From NCBI GenBank assembly GCA_039818825.1, contig JBCBTD010000004.1, positions 57,118 to 121,117 of the forward strand: a DNA stretch of 64,000 nt, in the 5' to 3' direction. The position numbers and the translations under genes were made by a program. The notes under the pieces are model-generated. The model saw only the letters and a list, made by a program, of their open reading frames with translations, ran no database searches and was not told the DNA's origin. This document shows, piece after piece, positions 8,067 through 19,838 of this stretch; the stretch's first letter is position 1; the number at the start of each line of letters is the position of its first letter. Source of the stretch: JBCBTD01 sp039818825. GTDB taxonomy: Bacteria; Pseudomonadota; Alphaproteobacteria; Geminicoccales; Geminicoccaceae.

Positions 8067-8506
8067 TGCAGGATGCTGCGTTCGGCGTCGTCGTCGGCGA
8101 CCTGATCGAGATCTCGAAAACCCTGACCGATGCCGACCTTGCTGCTTTCGCCGAGCTAAGCGGCGATTTCGACCCCATCCACATGGACGAGACCTACGCC
8201 AGAACGACTGTCTTCGGTCGACGTGTTGCCCACGGCCTGCTGACCATGGCGCTACTTTCCGGCACCGCGTCGCGGATGAGCGAGCGGGCGCGCCAGCGTG
8301 GCTTTCGCGGCACGGCACTCTCCCTCGGCTACGACCGCGTCCGCTTCGTCCACCCGGTGTTCGTCGGCGATCGGCTGACAGCGCGCTACGCCATCGAGGC
8401 GCTACAGCCGGAGCGACGACGGACGGTCGGTCGGGTGGAAGTGGTCAACCAGGACGCTCGACCTTGTGTCGTTGGGCGGCATCTGATGAGCTGGAGAGAC
8501 GCGTGA
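8066..8506 (+). CDS. MaoC-like (R)-hydratase/dehydratase 1
   Basis: A 146-aa single hot-dog domain protein of the MaoC/(R)-specific enoyl-CoA hydratase family. The catalytic Asp/His hydratase motif is intact (AFAELSGDFDPIHMDE), followed by VFGRRVAHGLLTMALLSG. It probably adds water to, or removes it from, a short acyl-CoA. I prefer the ATG at 8066, which overlaps the upstream stop as TGATG, over in-frame starts a few codons earlier. The downstream gene encodes a second divergent MaoC domain and the two may form a heterodimer. Confidence 0.9.
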   Translation: MQDAAFGVVVGDLIEISKTLTDADLAAFAELSGDFDPIHMDETYARTTVFGRRVAHGLLTMALLSGTASRMSERARQRGFRGTALSLGYDRVRFVHPVFVGDRLTARYAIEALQPERRRTVGRVEVVNQDARPCVVGRHLMSWRDA

Positions 8507-8973
8507 CCGCCGGACGGCCGTTGGCGCCGGGGCTCTATCATCACGACGACCTCCGCGTCGGCGATCACTTCGCGACCGATGGCATCAAGGTGACCGAAGC
8601 CCACGTGGTCGGCTTCGCCGGTCTCGGCGGCGACTTCTTCTCGTTGCACATGGACGACGACGCTGCGCGCGGGCTCGGCTTCCCGGCACGGGTCGTCCAC
8701 GGCCTCTTGGTGCTGAGCCTCGTCGACGCGCTGAAGAACCGCGCCGAGGTCCGGATAGCTGCAGTCGCCTCGCTGCACTGGGACTGGGCATTTCAGGAAC
8801 CGGTGTTCATCGGCGACCGCATCGCCGCACGCTTGACCGTGGCGGCGAGCAGGACAACCGGCAATCCGGAGCGCGGGATCGTCGAGCTTGCCTTCGAGGT
8901 CACCAACCAGCTCGGCGAGGTCGTCCAAGCGGGCACCAATCGGCTGATGACCCGCCGCCGGACGCCGTCCTGA
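8503..8973 (+). CDS. MaoC-like hydratase/dehydratase 2
   Basis: A 156-aa MaoC/hot-dog protein starting at GTG 8503, which overlaps the previous stop (GTGA). The motif region reads GFAGLGGDFFSLHMDD: the Asp and His are kept, but the usual Ser and Pro-x-His context is altered. ARVVHGLLVLSLVDALKN follows. Two consecutive MaoC genes are common where a heterodimeric hydratase or a beta-hydroxyacyl dehydratase is needed. Substrate is unknown, but placement beside an acyl-CoA dehydrogenase indicates CoA-ester chemistry. The start is fixed by the overlap; an in-frame extension further upstream would run through the first MaoC gene. Confidence 0.88.
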   Translation: MTAGRPLAPGLYHHDDLRVGDHFATDGIKVTEAHVVGFAGLGGDFFSLHMDDDAARGLGFPARVVHGLLVLSLVDALKNRAEVRIAAVASLHWDWAFQEPVFIGDRIAARLTVAASRTTGNPERGIVELAFEVTNQLGEVVQAGTNRLMTRRRTPS

Positions 8974-8999
8974 CCAGGCCCCGGGACGCCTGAGCCACG

Positions 9000-10172
9000 A
9001 TGTGGGACGCCATGCTGCCTTTGCCGAAGCACGATGCGGAGACCTACCGGCTGATCCGCGACACGGCACGGCGGTTCGCCGACGAAGCGATCCGACCGAT
9101 CGCCGACGCGCTGGACCGCGAGGCACGCTTCCCTGGCGAACTCTACCGGCAGATGGGCAGCCTCGGGCTGTTCGGTATCTCGGCGCCACAACGACATGGC
9201 GGCATCGGGCTCGACACCCTCGCCTACGCCATGGTGATGGAAGAGCTGAGCCGCGGCTACGCGTCGGTCGCCGATCAATGCGGTCTGGTCGAGCTGATCG
9301 CCACGCTGCTGTCACGCTACGGCAGTGACGACCAACGAAAACGCTACATGAGCGCCGTGCTCGCCGGGGACCTGAAGGTGGCCTACTGCATCACCGAGGC
9401 GGAGGCTGGCTCCGATGTCGCCGGGATCCGCACGACCGCCAAACCGGACGGCACCGGATGGCGGCTCGATGGGACCAAACTCTGGATCCACAACGCGCCG
9501 GTCGCCGACGTCGGCTTCGTCCTGGCACGCACCGATCCGGCCGCGAGCCATCGCGGCATGTCGATCTTCGTCGTCGACCTGCACGCGGAGGGCGTCAGCC
9601 GCGGCGCCAAAGAGCAGAAGATGGGGCAGCGCGCCAGCCAAGTCGGCGCCCTGGCCTTTGCCGACGTTCGCCTGCCGGCCGACGCACTCCTCGGCGACGC
9701 CGGTCGCGGTTTCCAGATCATGATGAGCGTGCTCGAAAAGGGCCGCGTCGGGATCGCCGCACTGGCGGTCGGCATCGCCAGAGCCGGCCTGGAGGCAGCG
9801 CTCGACTACGCCCGCACCCGGCGTCAGTTCGGCCGCGCGATCGGCGACAACCAGGGCATCCAGTGGATGTTGGCCGACATGGCGACCGAGATCGAAGGCG
9901 CGCGTGCGCTCACCCACCGGGCGGCGCTGATGCTCGACGACGGTCTGCCCGCGAACGCCGCTTGCTCGATGGCCAAGCTCAAAGCCGGCGACGTGGCGGT
10001 GGCCCAGACCGCCAACGCGGTGCAGATCTTCGGTGGCTCCGGCTACATCCAGGGCTTCGAGGTGGAGCGGCTCTACCGCGACGCCAAGATCACCCAGATC
10101 TACGAAGGCACCCAGCAGATCCAACGCACGGTGATCGCCCGGGATCTCATGACGATTGGCTCGGCGACGTGA
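9000..10172 (+). CDS. Acyl-CoA dehydrogenase family protein
   Basis: A 390-aa FAD-dependent dehydrogenase that would introduce a 2,3-double bond into an acyl-CoA and pass electrons to ETF. Signatures seen are YCITEAEAGSDVAGIRT (FAD/substrate site), RRQFGRAIGDNQGIQWMLAD, and the C-terminal ITQIYEGTQQIQR, whose Glu is the usual catalytic base. Length is standard. It follows two MaoC hydratases and overlaps the next SDR gene (GTGA), giving a beta-oxidation-like set without a thiolase or CoA ligase in the cluster. Confidence 0.93.
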   Translation: MWDAMLPLPKHDAETYRLIRDTARRFADEAIRPIADALDREARFPGELYRQMGSLGLFGISAPQRHGGIGLDTLAYAMVMEELSRGYASVADQCGLVELIATLLSRYGSDDQRKRYMSAVLAGDLKVAYCITEAEAGSDVAGIRTTAKPDGTGWRLDGTKLWIHNAPVADVGFVLARTDPAASHRGMSIFVVDLHAEGVSRGAKEQKMGQRASQVGALAFADVRLPADALLGDAGRGFQIMMSVLEKGRVGIAALAVGIARAGLEAALDYARTRRQFGRAIGDNQGIQWMLADMATEIEGARALTHRAALMLDDGLPANAACSMAKLKAGDVAVAQTANAVQIFGGSGYIQGFEVERLYRDAKITQIYEGTQQIQRTVIARDLMTIGSAT

Positions 10173-10936
10173 CCGGGGCGGCGCTGGTCACCGGCGGACG
10201 ACGCGGCATCGGCCGCGGGATCGCCCTGGCCCTGGCGGACGCCGGGTTCGCCGTGGCAATCAACGCCGAGGTCGCAGCCGACGACCTCGACGCCACGGTG
10301 CGCGACGTCGAACAGCGCGGCGTCGGCGCCACACCGGTGATCGGCAACGTCGCCGACCTGGCCAACCACGAGGGGCTGCTCGACGCGGCCGAGGCGGCGC
10401 TCGGCCCGTTGACGACGCTCGTCAACAACGCGGGCGTCACCGTCGTGAGCCGTGGCGATCTCCTCGACGCGACGCCAGCGAGCTTCGATCGCTGCATGGC
10501 GGTCAACGCTCGCGCCGTCTTCTTTTTGTCTCAGGCGTTCGGCCGGCGGCTGGTCGACCGCGCTCGGCCAACGGATCGCCACCACTGCATCATCAACGTC
10601 ACGTCGGCCAATGCCCACGCCGTCGCCCTCAACCGCGCGGAGTACGCAGTCTCCAAAGCGGCCGCATCGATGGTCACCCGCTGCTTCGCCGCCCGGCTCG
10701 GCGGCGACGACATCAACGTCTACGAAATCCAGCCGGGGGTGATCCGTACCGACATGACCGCCCCGGCGATGGACCGCTACGAAGCGATGATCGCCGACGG
10801 CTTCACCCTGACGCCAAGAGCCGGCGAAGTTGGCGACGTCGGCAGGGTCGCTGCGGCACTCGCCGGGGGACAGTTCGGCTACTGCACCGGGCAGGCGGTC
10901 CAGGTCGACGGCGGCCTCTCGGTCGACCGTTTTTGA
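10169..10936 (+). CDS. SDR family NAD(P)-dependent oxidoreductase
   Basis: A 255-aa classical short-chain dehydrogenase. The nucleotide-binding motif is TGGRRGIGRGIA at residues 8-19, followed by NNAG, then the catalytic Ser (NVTSANA) and Tyr/Lys pair (AEYAVSKAA). It ends in a typical TGQAVQVDGGLSVDRF tail. I took GTG 10169, which overlaps the acyl-CoA dehydrogenase stop by 4 bp. It probably oxidises a 3-hydroxyacyl or sugar-acid hydroxyl produced by neighbouring enzymes. The substrate cannot be read from sequence. Confidence 0.92.
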   Translation: MTGAALVTGGRRGIGRGIALALADAGFAVAINAEVAADDLDATVRDVEQRGVGATPVIGNVADLANHEGLLDAAEAALGPLTTLVNNAGVTVVSRGDLLDATPASFDRCMAVNARAVFFLSQAFGRRLVDRARPTDRHHCIINVTSANAHAVALNRAEYAVSKAAASMVTRCFAARLGGDDINVYEIQPGVIRTDMTAPAMDRYEAMIADGFTLTPRAGEVGDVGRVAAALAGGQFGYCTGQAVQVDGGLSVDRF

Positions 10937-11814
10937 TGGTCGACCGGACCCAGGCACCAGCCTCGCTCGAGGGCCGCCTCCACCGCTGCGCGATCAACAC
11001 GGCGACCCTCGGCTTCCGCATGCCGATCGAGCGGACGATCGAGGCCGTGGCGCGGGCCGGGTTCGGCGGGATCGGGCCATGGCGCCGCGAGCTGGAAGGC
11101 CAAAGCACGGCGGCCGTGGCCCGACATGTCCGCGACAGCGGGCTCAGGGTGACCGGCTACTGCCGCTCGACCTATCTGCCGGCCATGGACCAGACAGCTC
11201 GCGCCGCGGCGATCGACGACAACCGGCGTGCCATCGACGACGCGGCGACGTTGGGGGCAGCCTGCTTCGTCATGGTGGTGGGTGCGCTGCCCGAAGGCAG
11301 CCGCGATCTGGCAGCGGCCCGCCACCAGGTCGAAGAGGGGACGGCAACGCTTTTGGACCACGCGCGGAAAGCCGGGGTCAGACTGGCGCTGGAGCCACTG
11401 CACCCGATGTATGCGGCCGACCGGTCCTGCCTGAACACCATCGACCAGGCGCTCGACCTCGCGGCGGCGCTGGAGCCGGCGCCCGGTGACTTGCCGGATC
11501 TCGGCGTCGTGATCGACGCCTATCATGTCTGGTGGGACCCGAGGCTGGGCGAGGCACTGGTCCGCGGCGGCTGCGACCGCCGCTTGGTGGGCTTCCACGT
11601 TTCCGACTGGCTGGTGCCGACCCGCGACCTGCTGACCGACCGCGGGATGATGGGCGACGGTGTGATCGACCTGCTGAAGTTGCGCGGCCTGATCGAACGT
11701 GCGGGCTACGCCGGCTTCGTCGAGGTAGAGATCTTTTCCGATCGGACGTGGTGGCGGCGACCCGTCGACGACGTGCTGGCCACCACCGCCGACCGCCTGC
11801 AGTCGAGATGCTGA
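10936..11814 (+). CDS. Sugar phosphate isomerase/epimerase (xylose-isomerase-like TIM barrel)
   Basis: A 292-aa TIM-barrel protein of the AP-endonuclease-2/IolE/hydroxypyruvate-isomerase superfamily. Likely metal ligands are the Glu of RLALEPLHPM, the Asp/His of VVIDAYHVWWD, the His of VGFHVSDW, and the C-terminal Glu of FVEVEIFS. It would epimerise or dehydrate a keto-sugar or inosose. The ATG at 10936 overlaps the SDR stop (TGATG). Sitting beside a Gfo/Idh oxidoreductase and an enolase-superfamily enzyme, it points to carbohydrate or inositol-like chemistry. Confidence 0.88.
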   Translation: MVDRTQAPASLEGRLHRCAINTATLGFRMPIERTIEAVARAGFGGIGPWRRELEGQSTAAVARHVRDSGLRVTGYCRSTYLPAMDQTARAAAIDDNRRAIDDAATLGAACFVMVVGALPEGSRDLAAARHQVEEGTATLLDHARKAGVRLALEPLHPMYAADRSCLNTIDQALDLAAALEPAPGDLPDLGVVIDAYHVWWDPRLGEALVRGGCDRRLVGFHVSDWLVPTRDLLTDRGMMGDGVIDLLKLRGLIERAGYAGFVEVEIFSDRTWWRRPVDDVLATTADRLQSRC

Positions 11815-11872
11815 TCGGGCCACCAATCCACATGACGTCGATCGCCCCGAACACGCGCGGAGTCACCCAGCG

Positions 11873-13066
11873 ATGCGACTGACCACGCTCGAAACCATCC
11901 GCGACCCGAGCGCCACCAACCTCTTGTGGGTGCGCCTGCACAGCGACGACGGGCTCGTTGGCCTCGGCGAGACGTTCCGCGGTGCCGCCGCGGTCGAAGC
12001 CCACCTGCACGACGCGGTGGCCGGCTACCTCCGTGACCGTCACCCCTTCGACCTCGAGCGGATCAACACCGATCTGACCCGTCCCTATGTCGGCGCACGC
12101 GCCGCAAGCGCGGAGATCCGTGCCGCGTCCGCCGTCGATCTCGCGCTGTGGGACTTGTTCGGCAAGGCCAAGCAAGAGCCCGTCTGGCGCTTGCTCGGCG
12201 GCCTCGCCCACGAACGAATGCCCACCTACAACACCTGCGCCGGCCCCCGCTACAACGCTTCGGGCGGGCGCCGCGCGATTGCCGAGGACGACGTCGCCAC
12301 CGAGCGCTACGATGATCAGCTGGCGGTCGCCACCGACCCGGGCGCGTTGGCAAAGGACCTTCTGGCCGACGGCATCCAGGCCATGAAGATCTGGCCGTTC
12401 GATCCGGCAGCGGCGGCGTTTGGCGGCAACGGTATCTGGCGAAGCGACGTTCAGGCGGCGACCGCCACCATCGCCGCGATCCGCGATGCGGTCGGCGACG
12501 CCATGGAAATCATGGTCGAGTGCCACGCGCTCTGGGAACCCGCCGCGGCGCGGACGATCGCCGACACGATCGCGGGCTACGGCATTTTCTGGATGGAGGA
12601 ACCGATCCGGCTGGCCGACCCGCAGGCACTCGCCGACTTCCGCCGCGCGGTCGCCGTGCCGATCACCGCCAGCGAGACTTGGTCGACCCGCGGCCCGTTC
12701 CTCGACGCACTGCGGCTCGGTGCGATCGACTACGCCATGCTCGATGTCTCGTGGTGCGGCGGCTTGACCGAGGCGCGCAAGATTGCCGCGCTGGCAGACG
12801 CGTTCCAGCGCCCGGTCGCCCCCCACGACTGCACCGGCCCGGTCGTCTTCGCCGCCTCGCTGCACTTGGCATTCGCCACCCCCAACTGCGTCTTCCAAGA
12901 GTCGGTGCGCGCCTACTATCGCGGCTGGTATGGCAATGTGGTGGATAGCCTACCCATGCCCGAGCGCGGCACGTTCGGGCCGCCGGGAGGCCACGGCCTC
13001 GGCGTCGCGCTCAGCGACGCCTTTCTCCAGCGTCGCGATCTGCTCCGCCGTTCGACGCGGCTCTGA
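11873..13066 (+). CDS. Mandelate racemase/muconate lactonizing enzyme family (probable sugar-acid dehydratase)
   Basis: A 397-aa enolase-superfamily enzyme. The N-terminal capping domain is followed by a barrel with a Lys in MKIWPFD (strand 2). Metal ligands are seen at MVECHALWEP, WMEEPIRLAD and ITASETW, and a likely catalytic His at VAPHDCTGPV (strand 7). Such enzymes abstract the alpha proton of a carboxylate; with this His most family members dehydrate sugar acids. It is the last gene of the cluster, 58 bp after the isomerase gene. The carboxylate substrate fits import by the divergent TRAP system. The exact acid is not predictable. Confidence 0.9.
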   Translation: MRLTTLETIRDPSATNLLWVRLHSDDGLVGLGETFRGAAAVEAHLHDAVAGYLRDRHPFDLERINTDLTRPYVGARAASAEIRAASAVDLALWDLFGKAKQEPVWRLLGGLAHERMPTYNTCAGPRYNASGGRRAIAEDDVATERYDDQLAVATDPGALAKDLLADGIQAMKIWPFDPAAAAFGGNGIWRSDVQAATATIAAIRDAVGDAMEIMVECHALWEPAAARTIADTIAGYGIFWMEEPIRLADPQALADFRRAVAVPITASETWSTRGPFLDALRLGAIDYAMLDVSWCGGLTEARKIAALADAFQRPVAPHDCTGPVVFAASLHLAFATPNCVFQESVRAYYRGWYGNVVDSLPMPERGTFGPPGGHGLGVALSDAFLQRRDLLRRSTRL

Positions 13067-13229
13067 CCCCATCCTCGTGAACCGGCACACGTAGCACCAC
13101 CGAACGCCAGCGAAGCGCCCGCCGGAGCCTCGACGCACGAGGCGGCTTGGCCCATGGATGCGCGGACAGCGCGCCGCGTGACGGACGGCGCACACGAGCT
13201 GTGTTCAGCATGAGGGAGGACTAGCCGCG

Positions 13230-16550
<3,321 letters not shown>

Positions 16551-16559
16551 GACCACGCC

Positions 16560-19500
16560 ATGAGCCTCCGAGCCGATCCTCTCTGGTACAAAGATGCCGT
16601 CATCTATCAGACGCACATCAAAGCCTTCTTCGATTCGAACAACGATGGTGTCGGCGACTTCTGCGGGTTGATCGCGAAGCTCGACTACATCGAGTATCTC
16701 GGCGCCACGGCGATTTGGCTGATGCCGTTCTACCCCTCGCCGATGCGCGACGACGGCTACGACATCTCGGACTACCGACAGATCAACCCGGCCTTCGGCA
16801 CCATGGCCGACTTCCGGCGTTTGGTACGTGAGGCGCACCGGCGCGGCCTCCGCATCATCACGGAGTTGGTCATCAATCACACCTCCGACCAGCACCCGTG
16901 GTTCGAGCGGGCGCGCCGTGCCAAGTCCGGTTCGTCTCACCGCGACTTCTACGTGTGGAGTGACAACGACCACAAGTACGGCGAGACACGTATCATCTTT
17001 CTCGATACGGAGACCTCGAACTGGACCTGGGATCCGGTCGCCCAAGCCTATTACTGGCACCGGTTCTACAGCCATCAGCCCGACCTCAATTTCGACAATC
17101 CGGCGGTACGACGCGAAGTCATGGCGTTGCTGCGGTTCTGGTTGGACACCGGCGTCGACGGGCTACGGTTGGACGCCATTCCCTACCTCATCGAACGAGA
17201 GGGCACCAATTGCGAGAATCTGGACGAGACACATCAGGTTCTCAAAGAACTGCGCGCGGAAATGGACGCACGCTACCAAGATCGCATGTTTCTAGCCGAA
17301 GCCAATCAATGGCCGGAAGACACCCGTCCCTACTTCGGCGACGGTGACGAGTGTCATATGGGTTTTCACTTCCCGCTGATGCCGCGGATGTTCCTGGCGA
17401 TCGCTCAGGAAGATCGGCATCCGATCACCGACATCATCCGCCAGACTCCGGACATTCCGGAAAACTGCCAATGGGCCATCTTTCTGCGCAATCACGACGA
17501 GTTGACGCTGGAGATGGTGACCGAGCACGACCGCGAATATTTGTGGAATACTTACGCTGCCGACTCACGGATGCGAATCAACCTCGGCATCCGGCGACGG
17601 CTCGCGCCGTTGATGGACCACGACCGGCGCAAGATCGAGCTGATGAAGCTGCTGTTGTTCTCGATGCCCGGCACCCCGATCATCTACTACGGCGACGAGT
17701 TGGGCTTGGGCGACAACGTCTATCTCGGTGACCGCGACGGCGTGCGGACGCCGATGCAGTGGTCGCCCGACAGAAATGGCGGGTTCAGCCGCGCCAACCC
17801 GCAGGCACTGTACCTGCCACCGGTAATGGACCCGCTCTACGGCTACGCTGCAGTCAACGTCGAGTCGCAGCAGAGCGACCCGTCTTCGTTGCTCAACTGG
17901 ACCAGGCGAATGATCGCGGTGCGCCGGACGCATCCAGCCTTCGGCCGCGGGTCGCTGCGCTTTCTCTATCCGGGCAACCGCAAGATCCTCGCGTTCGTCC
18001 GCGAGTACGAAGACGATTGCCTGCTTTGCGTCTTCAACCTGTCGCGCAGTGCCCAATCGTTCCAACTGGAGCTTGGCGAGTTCGCCGGCAGGGTGCCGGT
18101 GGAGCTCTTGGGACGCACCCCGTTCATGCCGGTCGGCGAAACCGGCTATCCATTGACGCTCCCCGGATACGGCTTCTACTGGTTCATCCTGAGCGACGCG
18201 GCGGCGGTGCCGACGTGGCACGAACCGGCGCCCGAGCCCTTGCCCGAATTCCTGACGATCGTATTGCGCGACGGCTGGCGGTCGGTCATCGACGGGCGTG
18301 AGACGCTCGAGCTCACCCGCGACGTGCTGCCGGCGTTCGTGACGCCGAAGCGCTGGTTCGGCGCCAAGGACGCGAAGGTTCGCCAGATCAGCTTCGGCTT
18401 CAGCTGTGTGTTGCCCGGTCCGAACCCCGGCCTCATTCTTGCCGAGTTGCAGGTCGTGCTCGCCGGCAAGGCGGAGCCGCAGAACTACGTCCAGCCGTTC
18501 GCGATCGCCTGGGGCGACGATCGGCTGAGCCATGGCTCGGCCATCCTGCCCCACGCCTTGGCGAAGGTCCGCAAGGGCGCCAAAGTCGGTGCGCTCTACG
18601 ACGCTGCCGCCGCCGACGACCTCTTCCTCTCGCTGATCGACCTGATCCACGACCAACGTGACGTCGAGGGTCGGGGAGGGCGTGCGGTGGCGTTCGCGAC
18701 CAGCGCATTGGAAGGAGAGGCGCCAGGCGATCGCTCGGTCCGCCGCCTCGGGGTCGAGCAATCGAACACGTCGGCCATCGTCGATGGGACGACCGTCGTG
18801 AAGCTGTTTCGAAGGCTCCATCCCGGTGTCCATCCGGAGGTCGAAGTCAGCCGGTTCCTGACCGAAGTTGCCCACTTCGAGCACGCACCGGCCTTGATCG
18901 GCGCCGTGGAGTGGCATGGCGACGGCGGCGAAAGCACGGCACTCGCCGTCGCCGTCAAGTTCGTGTCGAACCAGGGCGACGCTTGGAGCTTCACCCTCGA
19001 CTACCTCGACCGCACCTTCGAGCACTTGCGCTCGACGCCGACGCCAGAAGAGGCGGAGGAAGACGCCACGCACCACGCCGACTATCTCGCGCAGGCCCAC
19101 CTCCTCGGCGAACGAGTCGCCGGCCTGCACCATGCGCTCGCGACCGAAACCGACGATCCGGCGTTCGTCGCCGAGCCGATCGAAGCCGCGGACCTCGATC
19201 AATGGGTCGACGGCGCCCTCCGCCAGGCAGAAGCGGCGTCCGCCGAGGTCAAGCGCCGGCTGCCGACGACGACCGGCAGCGTCGCCGAGCTGGGCGCGCG
19301 CTTCTTGGACGCACGCGAAACGATCGTCGCGAAGATCGAAGCGGTCCGACGACTGCCGGTCCAGGCGGCCAAGACCCGCATGCACGGGGATCTGCATCTG
19401 GGACAAGTGCTGGTTGCCCAGGGCGACTTCCTGATCATCGATTTCGAGGGCGAGCCGGCTGCACCCTTGGCGGAACGACGCGGCAAGAGCTGCCCGTTGC

Positions 19501-19838
19501 GCGACGTCGCTGGGATCGTGCGATCCTTCGACTACGCCGCGTGGAGCTCGCTGCGCCGTTACGAGGCCAGTGACGCCGACGCCTACGACGCGCTCTTCGC
19601 ACCGGCGATGGCTTGGCGCGACAGCGCCATTGCCGCGTTCCTCGACGGCTATCGAACCAGTATCGCCGGCTGCGCGAGCTATCCCGCGGAAGGCCAGGCG
19701 GAGGCCATGATGAACATGTTCGTCCTGCAGAAAGCCCTCTACGAGATCTGCTACGAGGCGGCCAACCGGCCGCAGTGGTTGGAGATCCCGTTGCGCGGCG
19801 TCGACAGTTTGATCGCGCCGGCCCGCGACGATGGGTGA
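16560..19838 (+). CDS. treS: Trehalose synthase/maltokinase fusion (TreS-Mak)
   Basis: A 1092-aa bifunctional enzyme. Residues 1-560 are a GH13 trehalose synthase interconverting trehalose and maltose: DAVIYQTHIKAFFDSNNDG, nucleophile D205 (GLRLDAIPYL), acid E247 (LAEANQWPED), D313 (RNHDELTLE). Residues about 590-1092 are maltokinase (Pep2-like): TPKRWFGAKDAKVRQ, a catalytic loop MHGDLHLGQVL at 941-951 and metal-binding IIDFEGEP near D961. The product maltose-1-phosphate feeds GlgE immediately upstream. It starts 9 bp after glgE and overlaps glgB by 8 bp. Fusion is a known arrangement in proteobacteria. Confidence 0.96.
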   Translation: MSLRADPLWYKDAVIYQTHIKAFFDSNNDGVGDFCGLIAKLDYIEYLGATAIWLMPFYPSPMRDDGYDISDYRQINPAFGTMADFRRLVREAHRRGLRIITELVINHTSDQHPWFERARRAKSGSSHRDFYVWSDNDHKYGETRIIFLDTETSNWTWDPVAQAYYWHRFYSHQPDLNFDNPAVRREVMALLRFWLDTGVDGLRLDAIPYLIEREGTNCENLDETHQVLKELRAEMDARYQDRMFLAEANQWPEDTRPYFGDGDECHMGFHFPLMPRMFLAIAQEDRHPITDIIRQTPDIPENCQWAIFLRNHDELTLEMVTEHDREYLWNTYAADSRMRINLGIRRRLAPLMDHDRRKIELMKLLLFSMPGTPIIYYGDELGLGDNVYLGDRDGVRTPMQWSPDRNGGFSRANPQALYLPPVMDPLYGYAAVNVESQQSDPSSLLNWTRRMIAVRRTHPAFGRGSLRFLYPGNRKILAFVREYEDDCLLCVFNLSRSAQSFQLELGEFAGRVPVELLGRTPFMPVGETGYPLTLPGYGFYWFILSDAAAVPTWHEPAPEPLPEFLTIVLRDGWRSVIDGRETLELTRDVLPAFVTPKRWFGAKDAKVRQISFGFSCVLPGPNPGLILAELQVVLAGKAEPQNYVQPFAIAWGDDRLSHGSAILPHALAKVRKGAKVGALYDAAAADDLFLSLIDLIHDQRDVEGRGGRAVAFATSALEGEAPGDRSVRRLGVEQSNTSAIVDGTTVVKLFRRLHPGVHPEVEVSRFLTEVAHFEHAPALIGAVEWHGDGGESTALAVAVKFVSNQGDAWSFTLDYLDRTFEHLRSTPTPEEAEEDATHHADYLAQAHLLGERVAGLHHALATETDDPAFVAEPIEAADLDQWVDGALRQAEAASAEVKRRLPTTTGSVAELGARFLDARETIVAKIEAVRRLPVQAAKTRMHGDLHLGQVLVAQGDFLIIDFEGEPAAPLAERRGKSCPLRDVAGIVRSFDYAAWSSLRRYEASDADAYDALFAPAMAWRDSAIAAFLDGYRTSIAGCASYPAEGQAEAMMNMFVLQKALYEICYEAANRPQWLEIPLRGVDSLIAPARDDG

